DNA of 64,000 nt from Seleniivibrio sp. (GTDB lineage Bacteria; Chrysiogenota; Deferribacteres; Deferribacterales; Geovibrionaceae), in assembly GCF_021209385.1 (NCBI RefSeq), contig NZ_JAJOIL010000009.1:1-64000 (forward strand), read 5' to 3'. This document shows, one piece after another, positions 26,667-36,500 of this stretch (its first letter is position 1; every line of letters starts with the position of its first letter). The notes under the pieces are model-generated. The model ran no database searches and was not told where the DNA came from. It saw only the letters and a program-made list of their open reading frames with translations. The position numbers were made by a program, and so were the translations under genes.

Positions 26667-29059
26667 GAAGGTTGTTCAATGTTCCCACTGTATGCAGGAC
26701 GTCAACAGAAACCAGTCAATACAGGAGTGTATCGACGGTCAGGATGTCTTTTTTTGCTGCCACGGCTGTGCGGGTGCCTATAAGATACTCAAAACAGAAG
26801 GGCTTGGCAAATTTTACACGAAAAGAGAGGGCGAATGGGAATCAGGAGCCGTGTCGAATGTCAAGGTGTCCGAAGACCTGTTCTTCGACAGCATCAAGGA
26901 GACAGACACAGGCTATGAAGTTGACATCGCTCTCAGCGGCATACGCTGTGCCGCATGTATCTGGCTGATAGAGACCTACATATCAAAGGCTGAAGGGGTG
27001 GAGTCAGTTCGAGTGAACTACGCCACCCACAAAGCCCGCATAAGATGGACGAAAGGCAGTATAACTCTTGCCGAGATAATCGACAGAATAACTTCAATAG
27101 GCTACTGCCCTCTTCCCATAAGCAAATCATCCGTTGAAACCATCTACGAAAACGAAAAGAAAGATTATTTTTACCGATTTTCCATAGCCGCATTCTTCAC
27201 AATGCAGCTCATGATTTACACCGTTGCCCTGTACGCCGGATATTTTCAGGGCATCAACGCGGGTTTGAAGGACTTTTTTGAATATATTGCGTGGTTCCTC
27301 TGCACACCTGTAATGTTCTATTCGGGATTCCCGTTCATCAAAAGCTCTTTACAGGCAATACGCAAAGGTCACACCACCATGGACACCCTCATCTTTCTGG
27401 GGTCGTTCACAGCATACGTTTACAGCATTTTTGCACTGTTTCTGGGTAAAGAGATATATTTTGACACCACGGCAAACATCATAACCCTCATTCTGCTTGG
27501 GCGCTACATTGAGGCAGGAGCAAAGGTAAGAACCTCAAACGCAGTATCGAAGCTTCTGACATATCAGCCATCACAGGTGCGCCTGATAGAGGATTTCGCT
27601 CCGGAAAAGCCGTATGAATCGGTAATGGTGCATGTCAAGCAGGTGCGCGCAGGACAATATCTCGAAGTTTTACCCGGAGATTCAGTACCTGCCGACGGAT
27701 ACATTGTTAAAGGCAGTACGGAGATAAACGAATCAATGCTCACAGGCGAAGCCACCCCTAAGTATAAATCAGAGGGTGAGAAGGTTTTTGCCGGAACTAT
27801 AAACATCAACGGAAGTATAGTAGTCCGGATTGAGCAGGTGGGTGCAACAACAACCCTTTCAAAGATAGTTCAGGCTGTGGAGGATGCGCAATCATCCAAA
27901 GCCCCCATACAGAACGTTGCCGACAAGGTTGTGGCATGGTTTGTCCCGGTGATACTCGCCATCTCAGCTTTAACTTTTTTGTTTTGGTATCTGCACAGCG
28001 GCGAAATACTCACTTCTGTCATGACGGCGGTTTCAGTGCTTGTAATAGCCTGTCCATGCGCTCTGGGACTTGCAACGCCACTTGCCATACTTATCGCAAC
28101 CTCAAAGATAACCAAGCTGGGTGCGGTGGCAAAATCCGGTGATATCATAGAAAGATACAGCAAGGCAAACGTATTCCTGTTCGACAAGACAGGAACAATC
28201 ACAAAAGGCGAGCTGAAAGTTGAAGAGGTTATAGCCGACGACAAAAAAAACGACTCTGGCTCTGGCGGCATCGCTGGAGAAGAACTCCTCCCACCTTATA
28301 GCAAAAGCTATAACGGCTGCATATGAAGACGATTTCCTCCCTGTATCCGATTTCACTGAGGTACCGGGCAAAGGAGTTGTCGGGTTAGTATACGGTCAAA
28401 AAGTATCGGTGGGAACGAAAGCTTTCATGGCTGAAAACGGCATCTTTGTACCGGAAACTTCTGACGCAGGACATACAATCGCCTGTGTGGGCATAAACGG
28501 CACTTTTTCAGGAATGATAACCCTTTCAGACAGCATCCGTGAAAATGCGTCTGACGTACTTAGCTATATAAACAAAAAAGGAATGAAATCCGTCATTATA
28601 ACCGGAGACAACAAAGCCGCGGCAGAAAAGCTGATCGGTAAACTCGGTATCAACGGGCTGGAATATGTTTCAGACGTAACTCCTTTTCAGAAAGCGGACA
28701 TAGTCAGACAATACCAATCAGATAAAAACATATGCGTTATGATTGGGGACGGGATAAATGATGCTCCCGCGCTTACAACTGCCGACGTTGGCGTAGCCAT
28801 CGGCAACGGAACGGATATCGCTATAGAAAGTTCAGACATTGTGCTTATGCGTGACGAACTGCCCATGCTTACAACTCTGCATGAGACATCGGTCAAGACC
28901 CTGAGGATAATCAAAGAAAATCTGTTCTGGGCTTTTTCTTACAATATTGTGATGGTGCCTCTGGCAGTGACAGGAAAGGTGCATCCGGTTTTCAGCGCCG
29001 CGCTGATGAGCATCAGCAGTCTGCTGGTGGTCTTCAATTCACTGAGAATCAACAGATAG
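26644..29059 (+). pseudogene. ccoI: CcoI/FixI copper-transporting P1B ATPase, frameshifted
   Basis: Copper-exporting ATPase that supplies copper for cbb3 oxidase. The first frame (to 28326) has an N-terminal metal-binding region (CSHC, FCCHGC), an HMA motif GIRCAACIW, membrane helices with CPC (VIACPCALG), the TGE loop (LTGEATPK) and the phosphorylation motif DKTGT. It then shifts. The other frame continues directly with ALAASLEKNSSHLIAKAIT-like sequence, then GDGINDAPALTTADVGVAI to 29059. Reading seven instead of eight A at 28243-28250 joins them into about 804 residues. The start could also be the ATG at 26647 or 26650. No essential motif is missing if the base is an error. Confidence 0.88.
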
Positions 29060-29719
29060 TCACATCCTGATTCCCGACCATATGAAAAAAGCTCCCATAA
29101 CAACCATTATCACCAGTGAAAGAGCGTTGAAGAAACCTCTGCGTGCCATTAGAAAATTGCCAAAGACGGAAGCCGCAAGGAGCGCAGCCATTGTGCCTGT
29201 GCCGAAAAAAAGCATGGAAAGAAGCCCACGCAAGGCATCCGCAGAGGACGCGGATGCTATGATTACCCCGTAGAGGGGTCCGCAGGGAAGAAAACCCAAT
29301 ATAAGACCTGTCAGATAAGGGGTTTTCGGTTGGAATCTCTTTATCTTGTCCGCAACGTCGACACGACCTATTTTACTCTCAAGTTTATTCATAAAATTAT
29401 AGCCTGAAAAAGCAAAAACACCGTACAACACCAGAAAGATACCCGCAAATATAGCCGCCGCTTTCTGAATACCCGCCAGATTGCCGACAACCTGTACCAT
29501 ACTGCCAACCAGACCTGCTATCAGTCCCAGAAAACAATAGGTTGTTATCCTGCCGAGGTTATATTTGATGTGCGGAAGAAAAAGTGCTCGGTAGCCTTTT
29601 CTCTCTCCGACAAAACGACCTGAAATATATAGAACGAACGGATGACACATCCCCAGACAATGACCGAAACCGACTGAAAAACCGAGGGTAAGGAAACCCA
29701 GATAAGAGAGTTCTTCCAC
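29060..29719 (-). CDS. Sulfite exporter TauE/SafE-family membrane protein
   Basis: A 219-residue protein with six or so membrane helices. The N-terminal motif GHCLGMCHPFVL and the later GFLPCGPLYG are typical of the COG2836 family often found beside ccoI, where a role in copper handling or cytochrome assembly is suspected. The start is GTG with AAGGAT upstream. It is convergent with ccoI, ending one base beyond it, and is transcribed with the secreted-protein gene upstream. Confidence 0.8.
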   Translation of the reverse strand: MEELSYLGFLTLGFSVGFGHCLGMCHPFVLYISGRFVGERKGYRALFLPHIKYNLGRITTYCFLGLIAGLVGSMVQVVGNLAGIQKAAAIFAGIFLVLYGVFAFSGYNFMNKLESKIGRVDVADKIKRFQPKTPYLTGLILGFLPCGPLYGVIIASASSADALRGLLSMLFFGTGTMAALLAASVFGNFLMARRGFFNALSLVIMVVMGAFFIWSGIRM

Positions 29720-29720
29720 A

Positions 29721-30170
29721 TTAATCCTTTATATTGAACAGGAAGACCTTTTCAATCTGTCCGCCTTCATGTCCGAACGCAAGCTTGCCATACCACTCTT
29801 TCCCGCCGAAAATACATTTAGGAAGCGTAACTTTGGCGGTGTATCCTGTACTTGCTTTTTGCAGATTAGCTTTATAAAGTCCCATATCCATGGACATATT
29901 GAACAGGATATGCCCCTGAGAGATATTTACGGGTTTGCCGTCCTTTTCTATGAAAACTCGGAACACAATCTCCGAAAACGGTCTTGCCGGGCGGGTCATG
30001 TCTATTTTGATTTTATATCCGCCCTGCTCTATCGTTACAGGATTGTCAGTGACATCCCTTTTTTTATCGTAGTTAATGACAAATCTTTCCGCCGCAAAGC
30101 TGGGAGCTGTAAAGCAGAACACTGCCAGTATGAATGATATTGCTCCTACAGCTATCTTCAAACGATTCAT
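29721..30170 (-). CDS. Secreted protein, FixH/YtkA-like beta domain
   Basis: A 149-residue protein with a signal peptide (about 1-26, ending PSFAA). The mature part is beta-rich, with a methionine-containing segment HILFNMSMDMGLYKA that resembles the copper-binding pattern of YtkA/FixH-like domains. A periplasmic copper role would fit its place between ccoI and TauE/SafE-like genes, but this is inference. One base separates it from the TauE-like gene. Confidence 0.6.
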   Translation of the reverse strand: MNRLKIAVGAISFILAVFCFTAPSFAAERFVINYDKKRDVTDNPVTIEQGGYKIKIDMTRPARPFSEIVFRVFIEKDGKPVNISQGHILFNMSMDMGLYKANLQKASTGYTAKVTLPKCIFGGKEWYGKLAFGHEGGQIEKVFLFNIKD

Positions 30171-30252
30171 CGGAACACCTCAATTAATAATAACACATCG
30201 GTATTAATAATCAAAACCCGATGTTTTTCAATAGTATAATTTGTTCGGAGCG

Positions 30253-30279
30253 AAAAAAAGGCTCCGAAAGGAGCCTTTG
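30253..30279 (-). terminator. Terminator of the efflux operon
   Basis: AAAGGCTCC (30257-30265) pairs with GGAGCCTTT (30270-30278) around GAAA. On the minus strand the stem is followed by seven T, just after the tolC-type gene. Confidence 0.85.
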
Positions 30280-30281
30280 AT

Positions 30282-31565
30282 TTATAAACTGTCTCTCTCG
30301 CCTATTATTCCGGCAGACCAGAGCAGATTCGCATATTGCACCCGATAGTCTCGCCATGCCTGTGCAAGCCTGACCTGTGCATTTCTGAGGTTATACTCCG
30401 CATCATCAACTTCCAGTTTAGTTTTAACACCGTAAGAATATCCTTTCTCCGCCATGTCCAGAAGCTTCGCCGCCTCGTCAACAGTGCCGCCGGCAGCGTC
30501 TATAACTTCCACCGCCTCTTTAACACGGCTTACAGCCTGACGCACATCAAGCGAAACGGAATCCTCCGTCTGCAACTGCTGTATCTTTATCTTCCGCAGG
30601 TCGCTCTGAGCCTGAATCACCTTTCCTCTGGTCTCAAGACCGTCGAAAAATGGAAACGACATCTTTATACCTGCGTTCCATGTGGTCAGATTCTTTTCAT
30701 CATCCCCTTCAAGCCTTATACGGTCGTAGGAACCTTCAAGATCAAGCCTCGGTTTATCACCGGCGCGGCTCACCTGCACCAGTTCCTTGTTGAAATCCAC
30801 CATCAGCTTTTTGTCCAGTATTTCAGGACGGTTTGCCATTGCAGATTTCAGCACGACCGCATAATCTGCCGTCTCGACACTCTCCGGTTTAAGTTCCCCA
30901 TCTGCGTCGATATCGTAGTTTATGCCGAGTATATATTTAAGATTATCCTTGGCAATACTAAGGTTGTTGTTATAGGTTATCACGTCAGGCTGTGCGTTTT
31001 TCAATGCTACACGGGCAGACAGAACATCGTAATCCGTTGCAGTACCGAGCTTATATTTCTTTTCGGCTTCTGCAAGGTGCCTTTCGCGCTGTTTCACGTT
31101 CTCCTGAGCGATATAAAGAAGTCTTCTGGTGAGCAGAATATCTGTAAAAGCCACCGTAACGTCCCTGACAGCCGCCTGTCTGTACATTCTGAGCTGTTCG
31201 TCACCTGTGCGGAGTCCGATCTTTGCCGCGCGTATAGCCGCACCGACCTGCCCCCATGTGAAAAGAGCCTGTTTAACAGATACTCCCGCATTATACTGGT
31301 TAAACACATCAGAATTGACCGCGGAACCTGTCGAAGCATCTTTTGCCCTGGCAACGCCTCCGTAAAGTGTTGCTGTCGGCAGAGCCGCCGAACGCTCTTC
31401 AACATACACACCCTCAAGGTATGTCATGTATTCCTTTGCCTGCTCGACACTCTTGTTCTTTTCCATAGCTATATTAATCGCATCTTTCAGCGTCAGCATT
31501 TTCACATCCTGCGCAAACGCCGCCAGAGGCAGCATTATCATTAAAGATAAAAGTATTTTTTTCAT
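30282..31565 (-). CDS. TolC-family outer membrane efflux protein
   Basis: A 427-residue outer membrane channel with a signal peptide (about 1-18, LAAFA) and two internally similar helical OEP repeats (segments EQAKEYMTYLEG... and ARVALKNAQPDV...). It completes a tripartite exporter with the RND pump and adaptor encoded just upstream; the start overlaps the pump gene by ATGA. Confidence 0.9.
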   Translation of the reverse strand: MKKILLSLMIMLPLAAFAQDVKMLTLKDAINIAMEKNKSVEQAKEYMTYLEGVYVEERSAALPTATLYGGVARAKDASTGSAVNSDVFNQYNAGVSVKQALFTWGQVGAAIRAAKIGLRTGDEQLRMYRQAAVRDVTVAFTDILLTRRLLYIAQENVKQRERHLAEAEKKYKLGTATDYDVLSARVALKNAQPDVITYNNNLSIAKDNLKYILGINYDIDADGELKPESVETADYAVVLKSAMANRPEILDKKLMVDFNKELVQVSRAGDKPRLDLEGSYDRIRLEGDDEKNLTTWNAGIKMSFPFFDGLETRGKVIQAQSDLRKIKIQQLQTEDSVSLDVRQAVSRVKEAVEVIDAAGGTVDEAAKLLDMAEKGYSYGVKTKLEVDDAEYNLRNAQVRLAQAWRDYRVQYANLLWSAGIIGERDSL

Positions 31566-34500
31566 GCGTGTCCTCCAAACCCGAAGAACTTTTTAAGCCT
31601 GACTGCGAAATCATCCAGCAGTGTGTAGACCACAGGCACGACAACCAGCGTCAGTATAGTAGAGGTTATCAGACCGCCGATAACCGCTCTCGCCATAGGT
31701 GCGCGCATTTCGGCACCTGCGCCGATAGCAAGCGCCAGCGGAAGCATACCGAATATCATCGCAAGGGTTGTCATCATAATAGGTCGGAATCTTGTTCGCC
31801 CCGCCTGAATGAGTGCCTCCGTACGTTCCATGCCTGCTGCGCGCAGATGTTTGGCATAATCTATAAGCAGGATGGCGTTCTTCGTAACCAGACCCATCAG
31901 CATGATAAGACCTATCAGCGACATGATGTTTATGGTGTCGCCTGTGAGGTGCAGCATACCCGCCATACCAAGTATGGAGAGCGGCAGAGAGAACATGATG
32001 GCGAAAGGTTCTATGAACGACTCAAACTGCGCGGCAAGAACCAGATAGACCATCAGAACCGCCAGAATGAGGGCTTCCGCCATATACCCGAACGATTCAG
32101 CCATATCCTCGCCCTCTCCTGCGAAAGAAAACTCATATCCGGGGTCGGTCTTTATAGTCGGGATAACATCTGCCTTCACAAGGTTAACCGCAGTACCGAT
32201 GGGCAGATCGTCAAGGTTCGCCATAACGTCCACCTTCCTCTCAAGATCCTGCCTGTTAATTTGAGAAGGTGTTGTATCTACTTCATATGATGCTATGTTT
32301 CGCAGTGTCACAAGCGTATTAACGCCATCCTTGCTCTGCACGGCAAGCTTCAGGTTCATGAGCTGTTCAGGATTCTGCCTGTATTTTTCGCCTAATCTCA
32401 CCCTTATATCCACAGCGTCACCGTCGGATTCCTCGTATGTCGAAGCCACAGTACCTCCAAAAAGAGCACTTACGGTGTTAACGACATCCTGCGAATTAAG
32501 TCCGACTGCCGCGGCTTTATCTCTGTCCACTTTGATCCTGTATTCCGGCGTGTCATCTTCAAGAGAGGTGTCGATGTCAACTATCCCTTTTATCTGAGAC
32601 ATCTTATCTTTCATCTCCGCGGAGTATTTTTTCAGCAGGTCAATATCACTGCCCTGAATTGTCACCACCAGAGGTTTATTTGAACTGCCGAGACCGCCAG
32701 CCTCTTCTATTGATGTACGAACTCCAGCAACGCCTGTGAAGCGTTTTCTGAAGTCCTGTTCAATCTCTTTCTGACTTCTGTCTCTGTTATCTTTAGACTT
32801 AAGTTTCACATACAAAACGCCTTTACGCACAACACCGTTATCGCCGGCGCCTATGGTGCCGTATGTATGATCAACCTCCGGCACATCTTTAACAGCGGCA
32901 AGCATGGCATTCAGCCTGTTCTCACTTTCGTATATTGAAGCATCCGGCGCAGTGGTGAAACTGATCTGAAACTCACCTTTGTCCTCTTCGGTCATAAATG
33001 CACCTTCCAGCGTGCCGAAAAGGAACAGACCAAGAAAAAATGCCAGTGAAGTAACAACTGAAATTGTAATCCGGTGGTTCAAAGCCCATCTCACGGCACC
33101 TTTATAGCTGTCAGCAATCCTGTCAAAGAACAAATTGAATTTATGAACCTGTCTGCCCAGCCATGTACCCTGCGGATTTCCTATGGCAGGGTCATGCCAG
33201 CGGGAAGAGAGCATCGGGTCAAGTGTAAACGATACCAGCAGAGAAACGGCAACAGCAAACGCAACTGTCATTCCGAACGAAAAGAAGAATTTACCGACTA
33301 TGCCCTTCATGAACGCCACCGGAATGAAAACCGCCATGACCGACAGTGTTGTCGCCATAACTGCAAGCCCGATCTCCGCCGTACCTTCCTTCGCCGCCGT
33401 CATGTGGTCTTTTCCCATTTCAACGTGCCGCACGATGTTCTCCCGAACAACGATGGCATCGTCGATAAGCATACCGATTGCAAGTGACAGCGCCATCAAA
33501 GTCATAACGTTGAGGCTCATCCCCAGTGCGTAGATGGCTATGAATGATGAAATAACCGAAATAGGCAGAGTCAGACCAGTAATAACAGTTGATCGCCATG
33601 AGTTTATGAAAAGGAAAACTATCAGCACAGTCAGTATACCGCCGATGATTATCGTATGCTGAACGTCCTCAAGCGAATCGCGAATCTGCTGTGACGCATC
33701 GCGCACGATTGTGAGCTTTACGTCTGCCGGCATATCCTTCTCTATTTTCTGAACGCGGTCGAGAACGTCATCCACAACCTGCACCACGTTAGCGCCCGAC
33801 TGCTTAATTACGTCAAGAGACACGGCAGGATTACCGTTATAAAGGGATGTAGTACGTTTTTCCTCAATACCGTCAACTATATCAGCAACTTCTGAAAGTC
33901 TTACTGCTCTCCCGTCTAAAGATGTGACGGTGAGATTGTTCAGCTCGTCAACGTATTCGCTTTTTCCGGATACCCGCACTGAATATTCGCCGCTCTTTTT
34001 TGTCATACGCCCAAGAGGAGTGTTCACGTTCTCCTGTTTTATACCGTCCATAACTGATTTTATGGATACGCCCAGGCTTTCGAGTTTAAGCGGGTCAATT
34101 ACAACATTTACCTCTTTTTCAGAGGAACCGATAAGGTTAACCTTTCCAACGCCCTGAATGGATTCCAGACGTTTTTTGACAACTTTATCAACAACATCCG
34201 TAAGCTCTCTGGGAGAAAGAACTTTTGACTCCGCAGCCACGGAAACAATGGGCATATCGTTGAAATCTATCTTCTGAATGACAGGTTCTTCTATGTCATC
34301 AGGGAGATCGCTTCTGATAGCGCTTATCTTGGCGCGAACCTCAGGGTTCACCGCGTCTATATCCACCTCAAGCTCAAATTCCACAACCACGGTGGAAACG
34401 CCTTCAGATGAATATGAATATATTTTTTTAACGCCAGCAACAGGGTTTACAGCCTCTTCTATCTTTTTGCTGACCTCTGTTTCAACTGTCTGCGCTGATG

Positions 34501-34660
34501 CACCTTCATATTTCGTAACAACTGATATTACAGGAATATCAACGTTAGGGAACTCCTCAACAGATAGTCTGTTGTATGAAAAAACACCCAGCACCACCAA
34601 TGTCAGCATTATGACAGTGGCGAATACGGGACGCTTTATTGAAAGATCGGAAAGAAACAT
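31562..34660 (-). CDS. RND efflux pump, HAE-1 (AcrB/MexB-like)
   Basis: A 1032-residue proton-driven inner-membrane pump with 12 helices and two large periplasmic loops. It begins [18 protein letters not shown] and has the relay pair DD in [15 protein letters not shown] in the fourth helix, plus [18 protein letters not shown] in the second half. The paired aspartates indicate a drug/hydrophobe (HAE-1) rather than heavy-metal pump. The substrate is unknown. It sits between adaptor and TolC genes. Confidence 0.93.
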   Translation of the reverse strand: MFLSDLSIKRPVFATVIMLTLVVLGVFSYNRLSVEEFPNVDIPVISVVTKYEGASAQTVETEVSKKIEEAVNPVAGVKKIYSYSSEGVSTVVVEFELEVDIDAVNPEVRAKISAIRSDLPDDIEEPVIQKIDFNDMPIVSVAAESKVLSPRELTDVVDKVVKKRLESIQGVGKVNLIGSSEKEVNVVIDPLKLESLGVSIKSVMDGIKQENVNTPLGRMTKKSGEYSVRVSGKSEYVDELNNLTVTSLDGRAVRLSEVADIVDGIEEKRTTSLYNGNPAVSLDVIKQSGANVVQVVDDVLDRVQKIEKDMPADVKLTIVRDASQQIRDSLEDVQHTIIIGGILTVLIVFLFINSWRSTVITGLTLPISVISSFIAIYALGMSLNVMTLMALSLAIGMLIDDAIVVRENIVRHVEMGKDHMTAAKEGTAEIGLAVMATTLSVMAVFIPVAFMKGIVGKFFFSFGMTVAFAVAVSLLVSFTLDPMLSSRWHDPAIGNPQGTWLGRQVHKFNLFFDRIADSYKGAVRWALNHRITISVVTSLAFFLGLFLFGTLEGAFMTEEDKGEFQISFTTAPDASIYESENRLNAMLAAVKDVPEVDHTYGTIGAGDNGVVRKGVLYVKLKSKDNRDRSQKEIEQDFRKRFTGVAGVRTSIEEAGGLGSSNKPLVVTIQGSDIDLLKKYSAEMKDKMSQIKGIVDIDTSLEDDTPEYRIKVDRDKAAAVGLNSQDVVNTVSALFGGTVASTYEESDGDAVDIRVRLGEKYRQNPEQLMNLKLAVQSKDGVNTLVTLRNIASYEVDTTPSQINRQDLERKVDVMANLDDLPIGTAVNLVKADVIPTIKTDPGYEFSFAGEGEDMAESFGYMAEALILAVLMVYLVLAAQFESFIEPFAIMFSLPLSILGMAGMLHLTGDTINIMSLIGLIMLMGLVTKNAILLIDYAKHLRAAGMERTEALIQAGRTRFRPIMMTTLAMIFGMLPLALAIGAGAEMRAPMARAVIGGLITSTILTLVVVPVVYTLLDDFAVRLKKFFGFGGHA

Positions 34661-34668
34661 CCTCTCAC

Positions 34669-35811
34669 CTATTTCCCTGCGGAGACCTTGTCTCCGTCTT
34701 TAACAGTAAAGCCGCCTCTGACGACAACATTATCGCCGTCGTTAAGTCCTGAGGTCACTTCAACCATTCCGTTATGCACATGCCCGATCGAAACATCCTT
34801 AAGCACTGCGATACCGTCCTTCACAATGTATACCTTTGCTTTGCGCGCGGCGTTGTCATTGCCGAGAAGAACGGACTGGGGCAGGAGAAACACCATGCTT
34901 CTATTTCCGGTAAATATCTTAGCTTTCGCAAAAAAACCGGATTTAAGAAGATTTTCATTGTTTTTAACTTCGATGTTCACCTTTACTGATCTGTCTGCAG
35001 TGTCCACCTGCGGATTCACATAAGCCACTTTTCCTTCAAAAACCTTGTCTGGAAAAGCATCCACAGTAAATTCAACGCGGCTTCCAACACCCACACCGGC
35101 TATATCCACAGTAGGGATACTCACATTCAGATCATAAATGCTTTCGTCAATTATGCTGAACAGTGTTCCGCTGTTATCACCGCCAGCCATATCGCCGACA
35201 TTCGCATTGCGTGCAGCAATTGTTCCTGAAATCGGAGCCACTATATCAGACTTGCCAAGACGTATCGCCGCCTGTCTGTAATCTTCCTGAGCCGCAGCTA
35301 CCTGCGCATGCGCGGATGACACGCGAGCCTTTGCCGCTGCCATCTCCGTGTTCGCGTCATCAAGCTGCTGCTGTGTCGCAAGACCGGACTGTTTTAGGTT
35401 CTGCATCCTCACAAGTTCTCTGTCAGCTTTGATGAGATAAGTTTGAGATTCAAGGTACGCAGCTTTTGCATTTTCCGCCGAGGCTTTCGCTCTGGCGGCT
35501 GTTGCGGCAAGCTCATCAGAATCTATTCTTGCAAGAAGTTCGCCTTTTTTGACCTTAACCCAATCATTTACATAGACCTCGCGAATCTTTCCCGAAATCT
35601 CGGAACGCACGTCCGCACTGTATTTTGCGGTCAGGTTTCCTGTGGATTCAACATAGCTCTCCACTTCCTGAGCGTTAACTACAGATGTTTCGACAGCAAT
35701 ACCGCTGTCACTCTTAACTTCTTCCTGTTTATCCTTCTTCCTTCCTGACAGAGCCACTATCACAATAACGGCAAGCACCGCAATGGCAATATAGATAATC
35801 TTCTTTTTCAT
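34669..35811 (-). CDS. RND efflux periplasmic adaptor (MFP)
   Basis: A 380-residue HlyD/AcrA-type adaptor. An N-terminal membrane anchor (about 4-22) is followed by a lipoyl-like half motif (VRSEISGKIREVYV), a coiled-coil hairpin (about 95-175, alanine-rich) and beta-barrel domains. It bridges the RND pump and TolC. Eight bases separate it from the pump gene. Confidence 0.92.
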   Translation of the reverse strand: MKKKIIYIAIAVLAVIVIVALSGRKKDKQEEVKSDSGIAVETSVVNAQEVESYVESTGNLTAKYSADVRSEISGKIREVYVNDWVKVKKGELLARIDSDELAATAARAKASAENAKAAYLESQTYLIKADRELVRMQNLKQSGLATQQQLDDANTEMAAAKARVSSAHAQVAAAQEDYRQAAIRLGKSDIVAPISGTIAARNANVGDMAGGDNSGTLFSIIDESIYDLNVSIPTVDIAGVGVGSRVEFTVDAFPDKVFEGKVAYVNPQVDTADRSVKVNIEVKNNENLLKSGFFAKAKIFTGNRSMVFLLPQSVLLGNDNAARKAKVYIVKDGIAVLKDVSIGHVHNGMVEVTSGLNDGDNVVVRGGFTVKDGDKVSAGK

Positions 35812-35822
35812 CCAAAAAACCT

Positions 35823-36413
35823 CTATTTATTTATTAATACTTTATCAAAAAGTTTATTGATCAGACGACGCAGATCGTCATTGGTCATTTTTACTGAACA
35901 CTCTATCATCCTGGTATCAAAACAGAAAAACAGAACTGAAAGAAGGATGGTGCAAAAATCGGTAACATCGATTAATTCAAGTTCACCATTTTCAATACCT
36001 TTCTGCAGGATGTAAGACAGTTTATCCGCCATACGAATGTGAAATTCCTTAAAATCTACCTGCGGTGCACCCTGAGGAGGTCCGTAAATCATGGCGTGTA
36101 TCAGCCTTACATACTCCATACGTTTTTCCTGAACATCCATAAGGTCGATGAACATGCTTAATATCATCTCATGTGCAGACACACCGCTCAGAGGATATTT
36201 TTCCATGATCGCTTCAAATTCAACAAAAGCATAGTTCATTATTTCAGTGTAAATTCCTGCCTTGTTTTTAAAATAGTAGTAGAGCATCGGCTTTGTGACC
36301 TTAGCCTCCTGCACTATCATACTTACGGAAGTTGCAGAATAACCTTTTGATACAAACAACTTCACTGCTGCTTCCAGCAATCTGTGCCTTGCATCGTCTT
36401 TTAAATTGTCCAT
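35823..36413 (-). CDS. TetR-family repressor of the efflux operon
   Basis: A 196-residue regulator with an N-terminal TetR HTH (AVKLFVSKGYSATSVSMIVQEAKVTK-like, residues about 16-45) and a variable ligand-binding C-terminus. It is the first gene of the tetR-MFP-RND-tolC operon. AGGTGAG precedes the start, and a perfect 22-bp palindrome lies directly upstream, so autorepression is very likely. Confidence 0.9.
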   Translation of the reverse strand: MDNLKDDARHRLLEAAVKLFVSKGYSATSVSMIVQEAKVTKPMLYYYFKNKAGIYTEIMNYAFVEFEAIMEKYPLSGVSAHEMILSMFIDLMDVQEKRMEYVRLIHAMIYGPPQGAPQVDFKEFHIRMADKLSYILQKGIENGELELIDVTDFCTILLSVLFFCFDTRMIECSVKMTNDDLRRLINKLFDKVLINK

Positions 36414-36423
36414 TTTCTCACCT

Positions 36424-36445
36424 GTTTACCTATCGGTAGGTAAAC
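36424..36445. promoter_or_regulatory. Perfect palindromic operator for the TetR repressor
   Basis: GTTTACCTA-TCGG-TAGGTAAAC is a perfect inverted repeat, with the four central bases forming the only unpaired part. It overlaps the predicted -10 element and ends directly before the ribosome site of the tetR gene. Confidence 0.8.
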
Positions 36446-36467
36446 ACCAAATAAGCAGAAAAGTCAA
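36439..36467 (-). promoter_or_regulatory. Predicted promoter of the tetR-efflux operon
   Basis: On the minus strand TTGACT (36462-36467), a 17-base spacer and TTTACC (36439-36444). The -10 lies inside the palindromic operator, so bound repressor would block polymerase. Confidence 0.6.
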
Positions 36468-36500
36468 GATTTGCTTGTTGCAGAAAGTATGGAAAAAATG

